A model generated the notes under the pieces. The model was not told where the DNA came from, made no database searches, and saw only the letters and a program-made list of their open reading frames with translations. A stretch of 64,000 nucleotides of DNA. It comes from Candidatus Neomarinimicrobiota bacterium (GTDB lineage Bacteria > Fidelibacterota > JAANXI01). Every line of letters begins with the position of its first letter. Position 1 is the stretch's first letter. Shown here one piece after another: positions 19,326 to 28,173 of this stretch. The stretch is taken from NCBI GenBank assembly GCA_021734025.1, contig JAIPJS010000008.1, forward strand, positions 62,001 to 126,000, in the 5' to 3' direction. The translations under genes were made by a program, and so were the position numbers.

Positions 19326-20227
19326 TGCCGACGAACGTAGACAAACGCGAATATCTCGATCCGGAAACCATCTCCCGGATCGAAAACCTTTCCCTGGTCG
19401 CCAGATTAGTAGTAGAGGGCTTTATCATCGGGTTGCATAAGAGTCCGTATCACGGCTTCTCGGTTGAGTTTGCTGAGCACCGCCAGTACATGCCCGGTGA
19501 TGAAATTAAGCATATCGACTGGAAACTGTACGGCAAGACTGATCGCTATTATGTAAAACAGTTTGAGGAAGAGACGAATCTCAAAGCGCATATTGTGTTG
19601 GATGCCAGTCAATCCATGGGATTTGGTGAAACCGGTGTGACCAAGCTCCAATATGGCTCTTACCTTGGCGCCGCCTTAACCTACCTGATGCTGAAACAAC
19701 AGGATGCGGTGGGGTTAACGGTGTTTGACCACGGCATCCGCAGTATTGTGCCGCCGAGTTCTCGTCCCAGCTATCTCAATGTGATTCTTGGACAAATGGA
19801 TGGTCTGGAAACCGGCAGAGATACAAATATTGCCGGGACGCTTCACGAGCTGGCCGACCGGGTAAAACGGCGGGGACTCATCATTCTTATCTCTGACTTA
19901 TTAGACGATCCGGATGAAGTCATTACCGGCCTGAAGCACTTTCGCCATAAAAAGCACGAAGTACTGGTTTTTCATATTCTGGACAGACAAGAAATTGAAT
20001 TTCAGTACGACCGGCAGGTCGAACTCACGGATATGGAGAGCGGAGAACACGTGACCACGGAGCCGCGGCTGATTCAGTCCGAATACCGCCGGGAGATGGA
20101 AAAGTTCATTGAGTATTATCGCCAGGAATGTCTCTCAAATCATATCGATTACGTGCAACTTACCACTGATCAACCGTTCGATATTTCACTGACGGAATAT
20201 CTGAATAAGCGACAAAAACTTGGATAA
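19325..20227 (+). CDS. DUF58 domain protein
   Basis: A 300-residue protein of the DUF58 family, a vWA-like fold usually encoded beside MoxR ATPases. The diagnostic segment is FAEHRQYMPGDEIKHIDWK near residue 50. It is followed by a MIDAS-like DASQSMGFG (about residue 95). No membrane segments are seen, so this is the soluble form. The start codon overlaps the moxR stop, which shows translational coupling. The batA/batB-type vWA genes that follow such pairs in Bacteroidota are absent here. The biochemical role is unknown. Confidence 0.9.
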   Translation: MPTNVDKREYLDPETISRIENLSLVARLVVEGFIIGLHKSPYHGFSVEFAEHRQYMPGDEIKHIDWKLYGKTDRYYVKQFEEETNLKAHIVLDASQSMGFGETGVTKLQYGSYLGAALTYLMLKQQDAVGLTVFDHGIRSIVPPSSRPSYLNVILGQMDGLETGRDTNIAGTLHELADRVKRRGLIILISDLLDDPDEVITGLKHFRHKKHEVLVFHILDRQEIEFQYDRQVELTDMESGEHVTTEPRLIQSEYRREMEKFIEYYRQECLSNHIDYVQLTTDQPFDISLTEYLNKRQKLG

Positions 20228-20235
20228 ATACAGTA

Positions 20236-20266
20236 TTATAGTGTTAGGGTGTTCAGGTGTTCAGGT
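20236..20266. repeat. Short-period repeat, GTGTTCAGGTGTTCAGGT type
   Basis: Degenerate heptamers (GTGTTAGGGTGTTCAGGTGT) directly after the DUF58 stop. This is the reverse-complement orientation of the units at 8061, 11122 and 49331. Confidence 0.6.
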
Positions 20267-20321
20267 AAAATCGTCGTGACAAACCTCTGTACTCATATAC
20301 ATTTTACTCCACATATTTCAC

Positions 20322-20915
20322 TTACTCAGTGGGTACTGAGGCCGAATCCGGATAACTATTTTCAACAATCTGATAGATATAGTCACCAGTGGGTTTTTTG
20401 TTCCCATTCCCGGCGTTCCCGGCAGTATAAAATGAGATAACTCCCTGCGGTTTTTCCGGAGCGCGCCAGGTAAAATTCCATTTCACCGGCCCGTCTTCGG
20501 TGCCCCGGTATGTCCCATCTCTGGTATGATTTAAATAAAACCGCTCTTTATCATTTACCTCGTCATCATCAAGCTGCATCAGATCGTCATCGTATTTGAC
20601 AATTTCACCACTCTTGGTGAGGTCTTTATTGATAATCGTGACCTGGAATCCCCAGCGTTCCTGTCCCTCCTGGGCGAGTTCCACCGTCAGTGGGTACAGC
20701 TTTCCGGGTTCATACACCTTTGGAACTCCATGTAGTATTAAAGTCCCAGGCCCGGAATTTAATTCATAAGACACATGGCAGTCGCTCTGGACACAAATGC
20801 CTTCGCCTGGTGCCCCGGTTTTTTTATTCACCGGACCGCGCCCATACGAAAAGGCCATCACGGTGAATAAACACAGGGTGAAACCAAATATGCTGAAATG
20901 AATTAGTCGTCTCAT
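20322..20915 (-). CDS. Secreted 'choice-of-anchor V' (reelin-like) domain protein
   Basis: A 197-residue exported protein with a signal peptide (residues 1-23, ending AFSYG). It matches the anchor V / reelin-like family: a GAPGEGICVQSDCHV segment near residue 35, then a beta-sandwich region (LILHGVPKVYEPGKLYPLTVEL, RWGFQVTIINKD) and a closing INGTF-like FYTAGNAGNGN segment. Most members have a CxxCH at the N-terminal motif; here it is C-x4-CH. The C-terminal sorting anchor seen in longer members is missing. It probably acts in the periplasm or on the cell surface; the function is unknown. Confidence 0.75.
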   Translation of the reverse strand: MRRLIHFSIFGFTLCLFTVMAFSYGRGPVNKKTGAPGEGICVQSDCHVSYELNSGPGTLILHGVPKVYEPGKLYPLTVELAQEGQERWGFQVTIINKDLTKSGEIVKYDDDLMQLDDDEVNDKERFYLNHTRDGTYRGTEDGPVKWNFTWRAPEKPQGVISFYTAGNAGNGNKKPTGDYIYQIVENSYPDSASVPTE

Positions 20916-20981
20916 ATTGGGAGTTCCGTTGTATTCGTGTTATCAAGAGATTAATGTTAGTCAACCTGAAGAAAATAAAAA

Positions 20982-21011
20982 AGCCCGGATACGGAAAACT
21001 GTATCCGGGCT
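20982..21011 (-). terminator. Rho-independent terminator of the TPR lipoprotein gene
   Basis: On the minus strand AGCCCGGATACAG / CCGTATCCGGGCT (one G-T pair) encloses TTTT and is followed by TTTTTTATTTT. It lies 38 bp after the TPR stop. This is a textbook terminator. Confidence 0.9.
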
Positions 21012-21049
21012 AACAATTCTGCGATTTAGCCGCAAGAGCGGGCTCCTAT

Positions 21050-22162
21050 TTATTGTCCTCCGGCTTGTTCCTGCTCGAGTTTTTTGGCTTTTTCCAGGAT
21101 TTCCTGGCCCTTTTGCGGGTCGCCCATGCGATAGACCGTGATAGCAAGTTTTTTCATCACAGCAATATTTTCAGGCTGTTTTTCCAACACGGCCCGAAAT
21201 GTGTCAGCTGCCTGTTCCCACATTTCCATTTCCTGGTACAATTCGCCCAGGCGAATTTGTGCTTCAACATCTTCCGGACGCAGTTCGACAGCTCTTTCCA
21301 TGCTTTCCAGCGCCTCTTTGTACTGCTGATCTGCCTTAGTGCTGTCACTAGCTTCGTTATAATCTTGGGCCAGCTGGATGTGGAGGATAGCTTGATTAAA
21401 GTAGAGATCCGGATTTTCCGGTTCCTGTTCCAGGGCCTGATTGTACATATTCAGCGCCTCTTCCACTTTATTTTCTTTGATATATACCGAGGCCAGCAGC
21501 TGGATGGCCTGGAGGTTTTCTGGCTCTAACTCATGGGCTTTCTTCAGTAATTCGAGCGCCCGTTCATTTTCGCCTTCGTCCGCCAGAAGTCGGCCGTAGT
21601 TAAAGATAACCTGGAAATTCTCCGGATTCTTCTCAACGGCGGTTTCGAAGGTTTCTTTTGCCCGTGCAAGATTACCCGTCAGCAGATACGCAGTAGCCAA
21701 ACTGCCGTAAGTTTCCGGCTTATCCGGCATTATAGTCATGGCCGTTTCAAACTGATTAATAGCACGCTGGAGCATTGTATCCCTCTTTGCACCTTGTGCT
21801 TCAATGGCGGCATTATACGTTTTTGCTCCGGAATTAAACTTCTGAGTCCAATATTTCATCCGGACGTTTTTAATCTGCTCCTTGAATTGATCGCCCTTCT
21901 CGAGAGACCGTTCAAAAGCTTCATTCATCTGTTCGAATTTTTCCTGGCGGGCATACACCTGGGAGCCCAGGAGGAAAGGAACTTCCGGATTTTCCGGTTC
22001 AACTTCTTCAGCCTGTTTCAAAAACTTTTCGGCATTGTCCCAGTTCTCCTGCTGGATGTACAGCTTCGCTGAGGTTAATTCCTGGCTTTGACATGCAATA
22101 AAAACGGTGCCGGCAATCACCGCTAAAAGCACAATGAGTAATGGTAAACGTCGCGAATTCAT
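21050..22162 (-). CDS. TPR-repeat lipoprotein
   Basis: A 370-residue exported protein. The first 25 residues are a signal sequence ending in a lipobox-like VFIAC, so it is probably lipid-anchored. The rest is a chain of tetratricopeptide repeats of 34 residues with the typical A-x-Y / P-E-N pattern (PENPEVPFLLGSQVYA, PENFQVIFNYGRLLADEG, PENLQAIQLLASVYIKE, PENPDLYFNQAILHIQ, PEDVEAQIRLGELYQE). It ends Lys/Glu/Gln-rich. ATG at 22162 is preferred because GAGGAG lies 7 bp upstream; the longer TTG start would sit inside that site. A scaffold or assembly role in the envelope is inferred. Confidence 0.85.
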   Translation of the reverse strand: MNSRRLPLLIVLLAVIAGTVFIACQSQELTSAKLYIQQENWDNAEKFLKQAEEVEPENPEVPFLLGSQVYARQEKFEQMNEAFERSLEKGDQFKEQIKNVRMKYWTQKFNSGAKTYNAAIEAQGAKRDTMLQRAINQFETAMTIMPDKPETYGSLATAYLLTGNLARAKETFETAVEKNPENFQVIFNYGRLLADEGENERALELLKKAHELEPENLQAIQLLASVYIKENKVEEALNMYNQALEQEPENPDLYFNQAILHIQLAQDYNEASDSTKADQQYKEALESMERAVELRPEDVEAQIRLGELYQEMEMWEQAADTFRAVLEKQPENIAVMKKLAITVYRMGDPQKGQEILEKAKKLEQEQAGGQ

Positions 22163-22250
22163 TATCGGACTCCTCAAAATTGGATTAGATTCAACATACT
22201 CTCAAAAATATCCCCTCAAACCGGATATTTCAAGAAGAAAAGTCCGGTTT

Positions 22251-23312
22251 TTATGGTCGCCATGAACGAATGAAACCCCTGAAATCATAAGGGTTTCGGG
22301 CTATCCCAATTTCTGTTATAATCCCAGTGATATATTGTGCAGGCGTCACGTCAAATGCCGGGGCATATACACCGACGTTATCCGGCGCAGTTTTGATATT
22401 TCCCCAGGTGATGATCTCATCGCCGCCGCGCATTTCGATAGGAATTTCTTCCCCGGATTCCAGTGACATATCCACTGTAGAGGTTGGGGCGGCCACGTAA
22501 AATGGTATTTCATGAGCCTGAGCCGCGATCGCCAGCTGATAGGTGCCGATTTTGTTTGCGGCATCACCGTTGTTTGCAATGCGATCTGCGCCAACGATGA
22601 CGGCGTCGATTGGTTCTTGCTGCATCAGTGAGGCGGCCATACCGTCGGTCATCACGGTGACCGGAATATTGGCGCGATCCAGCTCCCAGGCAGTCAGCCG
22701 GGCGCCCTGCAACAGTGGTCGGGTTTCATCGGCGAATACCTGCACTCGTTTCCCATGCATTGCAGCGGTATAAATCACGCCGAGTGCCGTTCCGATCCCG
22801 CCGGTGGCAAGCGCCCCGGTATTGCAGTGAGTAATAATATTTGATTTTTCCCTGAGTAATGCCGCGCCGTATTCCCCGATCTTTCGGCATCGTTCTTTGT
22901 CGTCCTCATGGAGTTCTTGTGCTCTGGCCTCCATGATGTTATAAGCTTTGGCTTTTGTCTCCGGAGACTGCGATTCTGCCGCATCGACCACTGTATTGAT
23001 AGCCCAACTGAGGTTTACGGCCGTTGGCCGAGCCTGCTCTAATGATTTCAGTTCGGTCCTCAGTGAAGAAAAATCAGCAGGAGCTGACGATGATTTCCAA
23101 TCTCTGGCAACCAACAGAACTCCATAGGCCCCTGCCACGCCCAGTGCCGGTGCTCCCCGAACGGATAAGCGTACAATACTTTCAATGAGTTCGTCCACTT
23201 CCGTGATGTGAAGAAGGTGCTCTTCTGATGGAAGCCGTGTCTGATCCAGCATCCGGATGGCGCCGTCTTCCCACCACAGCGCTCGCGGGATGTCTTCCCG
23301 GTTACTTGCCAA
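22251..23312 (-). CDS. mtnA: S-methyl-5-thioribose-1-phosphate isomerase
   Basis: Isomerises methylthioribose-1-phosphate to methylthioribulose-1-phosphate in methionine salvage; paralogues act on other aldose 1-phosphates. Family motifs are VRGAPALGVAGAYG (about residue 55), the catalytic Cys in THCNTGALATGGIGTA (about 165) and the catalytic Asp in GADRIANNGDAANKIGTYQL (about 235). The TTG at 23312 gives the family's usual N-terminal length. An ATG at 23351 would add 13 residues and deepen the overlap with yjbQ. It is the last gene of pfkB-yjbQ-mtnA. No mtnB, mtnK or MTA phosphorylase is in view. Confidence 0.9.
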   Translation of the reverse strand: MASNREDIPRALWWEDGAIRMLDQTRLPSEEHLLHITEVDELIESIVRLSVRGAPALGVAGAYGVLLVARDWKSSSAPADFSSLRTELKSLEQARPTAVNLSWAINTVVDAAESQSPETKAKAYNIMEARAQELHEDDKERCRKIGEYGAALLREKSNIITHCNTGALATGGIGTALGVIYTAAMHGKRVQVFADETRPLLQGARLTAWELDRANIPVTVMTDGMAASLMQQEPIDAVIVGADRIANNGDAANKIGTYQLAIAAQAHEIPFYVAAPTSTVDMSLESGEEIPIEMRGGDEIITWGNIKTAPDNVGVYAPAFDVTPAQYITGIITEIGIARNPYDFRGFIRSWRP

Positions 23313-23721
23313 TGATCTGGACGATAAGCTTGCGTTCGCGGGCGGGTACATCGAAGTCGATAAACACGATCTGCTGCCAGGTGCCGAGCGCCAGTTCGCC
23401 GTCGATAATCGGGACGGTGAGATCCGGCTTGGTCATCGCGGCCCGGATATGCGAATGGCCATTGCCGTCGTGCCACGTTTCGTTGTGATGGTAGGTCTTC
23501 TCAGCGGGTGCAATTTGTTCCCAGACTTCCGGGATATCCTGAAGAAGGCCCGGTTCATGCTCAATAGTGGTGATGCCACCAGTGGAACCGGGACAAAAGA
23601 CGGTCACCTGCCCCTGGCTAATATCGTTTTTGCGCACCAGTCGTTGCACATCATCAGAGATATCGCTGATGTCGATTTCCCGCTTGCTGCTTACGTGTAT
23701 GTACTCGGTGAATATATCCAT
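23302..23721 (-). CDS. yjbQ: YjbQ family protein (UPF0047)
   Basis: A 139-residue protein of the UPF0047/YjbQ family. The family core is present: FCPGSTGGITTIEHEPGLLQ, then the His-rich HHNETWHDGNGHSHIRAAM, which forms a metal-binding site in solved relatives. It ends LGTWQQIVFIDFDVPARERK. Homologues have been reported to have weak thiamine phosphate synthase activity; the physiological role is unsettled. It starts 1 bp after the pfkB stop and overlaps mtnA, so the three are one operon. ATG at 23721 is chosen because the longer frame is antisense to the end of pfkB. Confidence 0.9.
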   Translation of the reverse strand: MDIFTEYIHVSSKREIDISDISDDVQRLVRKNDISQGQVTVFCPGSTGGITTIEHEPGLLQDIPEVWEQIAPAEKTYHHNETWHDGNGHSHIRAAMTKPDLTVPIIDGELALGTWQQIVFIDFDVPARERKLIVQIIGK

Positions 23722-23722
23722 G

Positions 23723-24631
23723 TTATTCCAGGTCAAAAGTTGTGAGTTCGTAGAAACGTTTATATCGTTGGTGAATGGCTTGCGGTTCCAACGAACGCAG
23801 ATTATCCAGGCTGAAGTCTTCCACATTGAAACTCGCCATGACACTGCCGTAGACGACTGCCTGGCGAAGGGATTTTTTGTTCACTTTGCCGCAACGCTCC
23901 AGATGACCCACGAGTCCGCCGGCGAACACATCACCTGCGCCGGTGGGATCAACAATGTTTTCCAGGGGGAATCCCGGGGTAAAGAAGACGGCGCTATCGT
24001 CGACCATCATGGCACCGTGTTCACCCTTTTTGATAATGATAACTTCGGGACCTTCCTTTAACAGCATCTTCGCGGCCACCAAAAGATTTGGCTCTTCGGT
24101 AAGGAGACGGATTTCCGAATCACTGATGAGCAGGATGTCTGTCCGGGCGATAACTTTTTTCAAGTCCGAAAGTGTGGTATTGATCCAGAGATTCATGGTA
24201 TCGGTGATTACCAGCGCCGGGTCATTAACCTGCCCGAGCACGTCCAGTTGCAATGCAGGATGGATATTTGCCAAGAAGAGATACTCGGTGGATTTGTACT
24301 TATCCGGGATTTCCGGGGTAAATTCTTCGAAGACATTTAACTGAGTGTCCAGCGTATCCCGCTGGTTCATATCGTAGTGGTAACGGCCGGACCACCGGAA
24401 TGTACGGCCTTCGACCTGTTGGAGACCTGTGATGTCGACTCCCTTCTCCTGGAGCATCGTAACAGCGTCTTCAGGGAAGTCCGTACCTACAACTCCCACC
24501 ATCTGTACCCGGGAAAAATAGCTGGCAGCCACGCTGAAATACATCGCCGAGCCGCCGAGGGCTTCTTCCCGTTTGTCAAATGGGGTCTCGATGGTATCAA
24601 GTGCCACCGATCCAACGACTAAAATTGCCAC
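23723..24631 (-). CDS. PfkB family carbohydrate/nucleoside kinase
   Basis: A ribokinase-fold kinase of 302 residues that transfers the ATP gamma-phosphate to a sugar or nucleoside. The N-terminal GGSAMYFSVAASYFSRVQMVG and the C-terminal DPTGAGDVFAGGLVGHL (anion hole and catalytic Asp, about residue 240) are the two PfkB signatures. The operon partners (yjbQ, mtnA) suggest a nucleoside or 5-thio-sugar substrate, for instance adenosine-like, but the sequence does not settle it. The start ATG is followed directly by the first beta strand (MAILVVGSVALD). Confidence 0.87.
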   Translation of the reverse strand: MAILVVGSVALDTIETPFDKREEALGGSAMYFSVAASYFSRVQMVGVVGTDFPEDAVTMLQEKGVDITGLQQVEGRTFRWSGRYHYDMNQRDTLDTQLNVFEEFTPEIPDKYKSTEYLFLANIHPALQLDVLGQVNDPALVITDTMNLWINTTLSDLKKVIARTDILLISDSEIRLLTEEPNLLVAAKMLLKEGPEVIIIKKGEHGAMMVDDSAVFFTPGFPLENIVDPTGAGDVFAGGLVGHLERCGKVNKKSLRQAVVYGSVMASFNVEDFSLDNLRSLEPQAIHQRYKRFYELTTFDLE

Positions 24632-24726
24632 ACGTCCCTCCTCCTTGGCGATTTGAATAACCGGATAATGTTACGATCTCCGGGGAGGGATTTCAACTGA
24701 AAGCCAACCGCACCGCCTGAAACGCA

Positions 24727-24752
24727 AGAAGCCCCGGCGGACCGGGGCTTCT
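24727..24752 (-). terminator. Terminator hairpin after mdh
   Basis: AGAAGCCCCGG / CCGGGGCTTCT, a perfect 11-bp stem with a 4-nt loop, lies 28 bp after the mdh stop and before the pfkB operon. The U tract is weak (TTGCGTTT). Confidence 0.7.
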
Positions 24753-24780
24753 GTGGAAAGTTAGAGATTGCTTACCTGAA

Positions 24781-25704
24781 TCAGAGGGACACCTTAGAGA
24801 GATTGTCCCGGACGTGTTCCGCCGACTTTTCGAGCATGGCTTTTTCTTCATCGTTCAGTTCCACTTCCAGAATGTCCTCGATACCACCCTGACCGAGTTT
24901 CACCGGAACGCCCATGTAGAGTTCTTCCAGGCCGTATTCACCGGTTAGCCACGCAGCACATGGCAGGATACGCTTGTTATCCTTGACAATGGCTTCCACC
25001 ATCTCGGTCGCTGCGGCGGACGGGGCATAATAAGCGCTGCCGCTCTTCAGCAGACCCACGATCTCACCGCCGCCCTTTCGGGTCCGTTCGACGATGGCGT
25101 CAATTTTATCCTTTGAAAGCAGATCCGGCAGCGGGATACCAGCGACAGTAGCGTACCGGGGCAGCGGAACCATAGTGTCGCCGTGCCCACCAAGCACCAT
25201 CGCCTGAATATCCCGGACAGAGACGTTCAATTCCATTGCCACAAATGAGCGGAACCGGGCCGTATCCAGTATGCCGGCCATACCCATCACGTTGGCGGAA
25301 TCCAAACCGCTGACTTTAAGTGCGACGTAGGCCATAACATCCAGCGGGTTTGTGACCATGATAATTGTGGTGTCTGGCGAACGCTTTACCACGTTTTCCA
25401 CCACATCGGTGATAATTTCGGTGTTTTTGGCTAACAGATCGTCGCGGCTCATACCAGGTTTCCGGGCTAATCCGGCGGTAATGACTGTGACAGAGGACCC
25501 GGCGGTCTCCTCATAGCCGTTTGATCCGGTGAGCATGGTGTCAAAACCTTCGACTGGTGCTGACTCCCACATATCGAGGGATTTCCCCTGGGGCATACCT
25601 TCAACGATATCCACCAGGACGACTTCGTTTGCCAGTTCCTTTTCGGCGATCCGGCGGGCGGTATTCTCGCCTACATGACCGGCGCCAATGACTGATACTT
25701 TCAT
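24781..25704 (-). CDS. mdh: Malate dehydrogenase
   Basis: Interconverts malate and oxaloacetate with NAD in the TCA cycle. This is the 307-residue LDH-like type common in FCB bacteria. Visible are the Rossmann start [12 protein letters not shown], the Asp after the second strand (VLVDI) that favours NAD, the mobile-loop [17 protein letters not shown] with substrate-binding Arg, and the catalytic His in [13 protein letters not shown] (about residue 174). ATG at 25704 has a strong AAAGGAGG site 7 bp upstream, so the longer frame is rejected. It is monocistronic, with a hairpin downstream. Confidence 0.95.
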   Translation of the reverse strand: MKVSVIGAGHVGENTARRIAEKELANEVVLVDIVEGMPQGKSLDMWESAPVEGFDTMLTGSNGYEETAGSSVTVITAGLARKPGMSRDDLLAKNTEIITDVVENVVKRSPDTTIIMVTNPLDVMAYVALKVSGLDSANVMGMAGILDTARFRSFVAMELNVSVRDIQAMVLGGHGDTMVPLPRYATVAGIPLPDLLSKDKIDAIVERTRKGGGEIVGLLKSGSAYYAPSAAATEMVEAIVKDNKRILPCAAWLTGEYGLEELYMGVPVKLGQGGIEDILEVELNDEEKAMLEKSAEHVRDNLSKVSL

Positions 25705-25775
25705 GGGGGGCCTCCTTTCCCGATTTCTACGGGAAGTTAATCGGTAGTTAGAATGGATTTTTATGGATAAAAACA

Positions 25776-25802
25776 AAAGGCGTGGACATTGTCCACGCCT
25801 TT
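25776..25802 (-). terminator. Terminator of the rplU-rpmA operon
   Basis: On the minus strand AAAGGCGTGGAC / GTCCACGCCTTT closes a 3-nt loop and is followed by TTTTGTTTTT. It lies about 90 bp beyond the rpmA stop and just upstream of the mdh leader. Confidence 0.88.
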
Positions 25803-25894
25803 AAACTTATAGTCTTAATTGTAATTGATCCAGTCCGGAATAAAAGTCAGACTGCATCGTGCATCACTGGGTAATGCAGCAGCAATTTGTTGGG

Positions 25895-26152
25895 TTATTC
25901 GTTCGGGTAAACACTGACGATTTTTCTGTCACGTCCCCGGCGTTCGAAGGTTACCCGGCCGTCGATTTTGGCAAAGAGCGTATCATCGCTACCACGGCCT
26001 ACGTTCCATCCGGGATGGATTTTAGTGCCGCGCTGGCGGATGATAATACTCCCGGCGGACACAAATTCGCCGCCGAAGGCTTTCACACCAAGTCGTTGGG
26101 CATTGCTGTCACGACCGTTTTTCGAAGAACCAACACCTTTTTTATGTGCCAT
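25895..26152 (-). CDS. rpmA: 50S ribosomal protein L27
   Basis: Ribosomal protein bL27 (85 residues), whose N-terminus reaches the peptidyl transferase centre. [20 protein letters not shown] and [20 protein letters not shown] are near-invariant in the family. There is no N-terminal cleavable extension of the Firmicutes type. It follows rplU by 4 bp, the usual L21-L27 operon order, and is read from the minus strand. The obgE that often follows is absent. Confidence 0.98.
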   Translation of the reverse strand: MAHKKGVGSSKNGRDSNAQRLGVKAFGGEFVSAGSIIIRQRGTKIHPGWNVGRGSDDTLFAKIDGRVTFERRGRDRKIVSVYPNE

Positions 26153-26156
26153 AGTT

Positions 26157-26564
26157 TTACTCCTCTGAAGTCTTTTCGGCAGAAGCCGCCGGTTCGGCTT
26201 CCTTTTCCTTCTTTTTCGTCGATTTCTTGGATGCGCTTTTCGATTTGGCGCCGGTGGTTTTAATATCGTCTATCCGGATCGTAGTAAACGGCTGTCGGTG
26301 TCCGCGTTTCCGGCGATAGTTTTTCCGCCGTTTTTTCTTAAACACGATAACCTTCTCTGCTTTACCGTGCCGCAATACGGTTGCTTCCACCGTTGCGCCA
26401 TCCACTGTCGGTGTCCCGATCTCGGGGGATTTCCCGTTCTGCAGATACAAAACCCGATCGTACGTGAGATTTGCTCCTTCTTCTGCATCAGTTAGCGGAA
26501 CGTTCAGTTCCGCCCCTGGAGTCACCTTATATTGCATCCCTTTAATTTCAACAACCGCGTACAT
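26157..26564 (-). CDS. rplU: 50S ribosomal protein L21 with long C-terminal tail
   Basis: Ribosomal protein bL21, which binds 23S rRNA beside L20. The first 103 residues are standard ([40 protein letters not shown]). About 30 further residues, rich in Lys, Ser, Ala and Glu ([20 protein letters not shown]), extend beyond the normal end. Such tails are known in some FCB-group L21 proteins and are probably disordered. It is the first gene of rplU-rpmA; the ATG start is not in doubt. Confidence 0.97.
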   Translation of the reverse strand: MYAVVEIKGMQYKVTPGAELNVPLTDAEEGANLTYDRVLYLQNGKSPEIGTPTVDGATVEATVLRHGKAEKVIVFKKKRRKNYRRKRGHRQPFTTIRIDDIKTTGAKSKSASKKSTKKKEKEAEPAASAEKTSEE

Positions 26565-26643
26565 GAGCCGTAACTCCTGTTTATCAAATAATTACATTTT
26601 CCAAAAGCACATTAATATAGAATCGCATTTTTTCCATATCAAG

Positions 26644-28173
26644 TTAATATTGGTCTGTAATTTCCTGCTTCCGCTTTTTGGAGATAAAACGGAATTCATC
26701 AATATTAATGGCTTCGTCTTTCTCGACGTCGATTTTCATGATATGATGCCACATCAGCCGGCGGATGATACTTTTCGTCCCTTCCGTTAGATAGTCGCCA
26801 ATTGTCGGGTGAACCTTCAGGATCAACCGGCGCTCGTTACACTCAGACTTGAAGCGCTTAATCCAGCTCTCAATCTTGGTGACCATCGATTCCTTGGACG
26901 GGACGCGACCGGTACCGCGACAGATGGGGCACTCTTCGCTGGTGGAAAGCAGTAGACTCAGCCGGACCCGCTGTCGGGTCATCTCCATGAGGCCAAACTC
27001 TGACACCTGCGCCAGGGCAATCTTGGCGCGATCTTTTTTGGTCTCCTTCTTCATTTCGTCGTACAATTTTTTCTTATTGCGATCCTGCTGAAGGTCGATA
27101 AAGTCGACTACGATCAATCCGCCGATATCCCGGAGGCGGAGTTGGCGGGCGATTTCTCTGGCCGCTTCCATGTTGATTTTTAGCGAATTTTGCTCGTGAT
27201 TTTTCCGGCCGATAAACTTCCCGGAATTCACATCAATGGTGACCATTGCTTCGGTATGCTCAATCACCAGATGGCCGCCGCTCTTCAGCCAGACCTTCCG
27301 GTTGAGCGATTTCTCGATCTCTTTATCAATGTTATATTTATCAAAGATGGGATCCCGGCCGTCGTACCGGTGGAGTTTGTCCACCAGTTGTGGAGAGGTG
27401 GATTTCAGATAGCTGGTAAGCTTCTTGAACAACTTTTTTTCGTCACAGATTACGCGGTCAACATCGGAGGTAAACACGTCCCGGATTATACTGCTGGCCA
27501 TCTCCATGTCTTTGTAAACGATGCAGGGCGCTTTGCCCTTTTTGATATTGGTATCGACTTTTTTCCAGGTGGAAATGAGGTAGTCAATATCGCTCTGAAG
27601 CTCTTCCTTGGATTTTCCATCGGCGACGGTGCGAACGATGAGACCGTAGTTTTCTGGTTTGATTTCGTAACCGATGCGCTTCAGGCGGCGCTTTTCGTTC
27701 CGGTTATTGATTTTGCGTGAAACGCCAACATGATCCGCGTACGGCAATAATACCATGAATCGTCCCGGAATCGAGACTGCCGTCGTAACACGAGGCCCTT
27801 TGCCGCGATACGGCTCCTTAATCACCTGGACAATAATATCTTCCCCGGATTTCAGCCCCGGATGTGCCCGGTTTCTCCCGCGCGACCGGAAATTGCCGTT
27901 GTCTTCATCGTCCGGCGCATCCAGCATCCCCGGAAACGGGTAATTGTTATCTTCAATTTCGCTGAATGGCAGAAAGGCGTTGGTTTCGTGACCAATATCC
28001 ACGAAGGCCGCCTGCATCCCATTGATGACGTTCTCAACCTGGCCAAGATAGATATTCCCGACCATGCGTTCGTTTTCTGGCTTCTCTACATAAAATTCTA
28101 CGAGCTGCGAATCTTCCAGGATGGCGATACGTGTTTCCCCGGACGACTCGTTAATAAAGATTTCTTTCCTCAT
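26644..28173 (-). CDS. rng: Ribonuclease G
   Basis: An endoribonuclease of the RNase E/G family acting in 16S rRNA 5'-end maturation and mRNA decay. The 509-residue protein has an S1 RNA-binding domain near residues 35-120 (VGNIYLGQVENVINGMQAAF). The catalytic domain has the metal-binding stretch TIDVNSGKF (about 305), and the Zn-link motif CPICRGTGRV lies at about 415. It lacks the long C-terminal degradosome scaffold of RNase E. It lies upstream of rplU on the same strand with an 80-bp gap and may be cotranscribed with it. Confidence 0.94.
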   Translation of the reverse strand: MRKEIFINESSGETRIAILEDSQLVEFYVEKPENERMVGNIYLGQVENVINGMQAAFVDIGHETNAFLPFSEIEDNNYPFPGMLDAPDDEDNGNFRSRGRNRAHPGLKSGEDIIVQVIKEPYRGKGPRVTTAVSIPGRFMVLLPYADHVGVSRKINNRNEKRRLKRIGYEIKPENYGLIVRTVADGKSKEELQSDIDYLISTWKKVDTNIKKGKAPCIVYKDMEMASSIIRDVFTSDVDRVICDEKKLFKKLTSYLKSTSPQLVDKLHRYDGRDPIFDKYNIDKEIEKSLNRKVWLKSGGHLVIEHTEAMVTIDVNSGKFIGRKNHEQNSLKINMEAAREIARQLRLRDIGGLIVVDFIDLQQDRNKKKLYDEMKKETKKDRAKIALAQVSEFGLMEMTRQRVRLSLLLSTSEECPICRGTGRVPSKESMVTKIESWIKRFKSECNERRLILKVHPTIGDYLTEGTKSIIRRLMWHHIMKIDVEKDEAINIDEFRFISKKRKQEITDQY

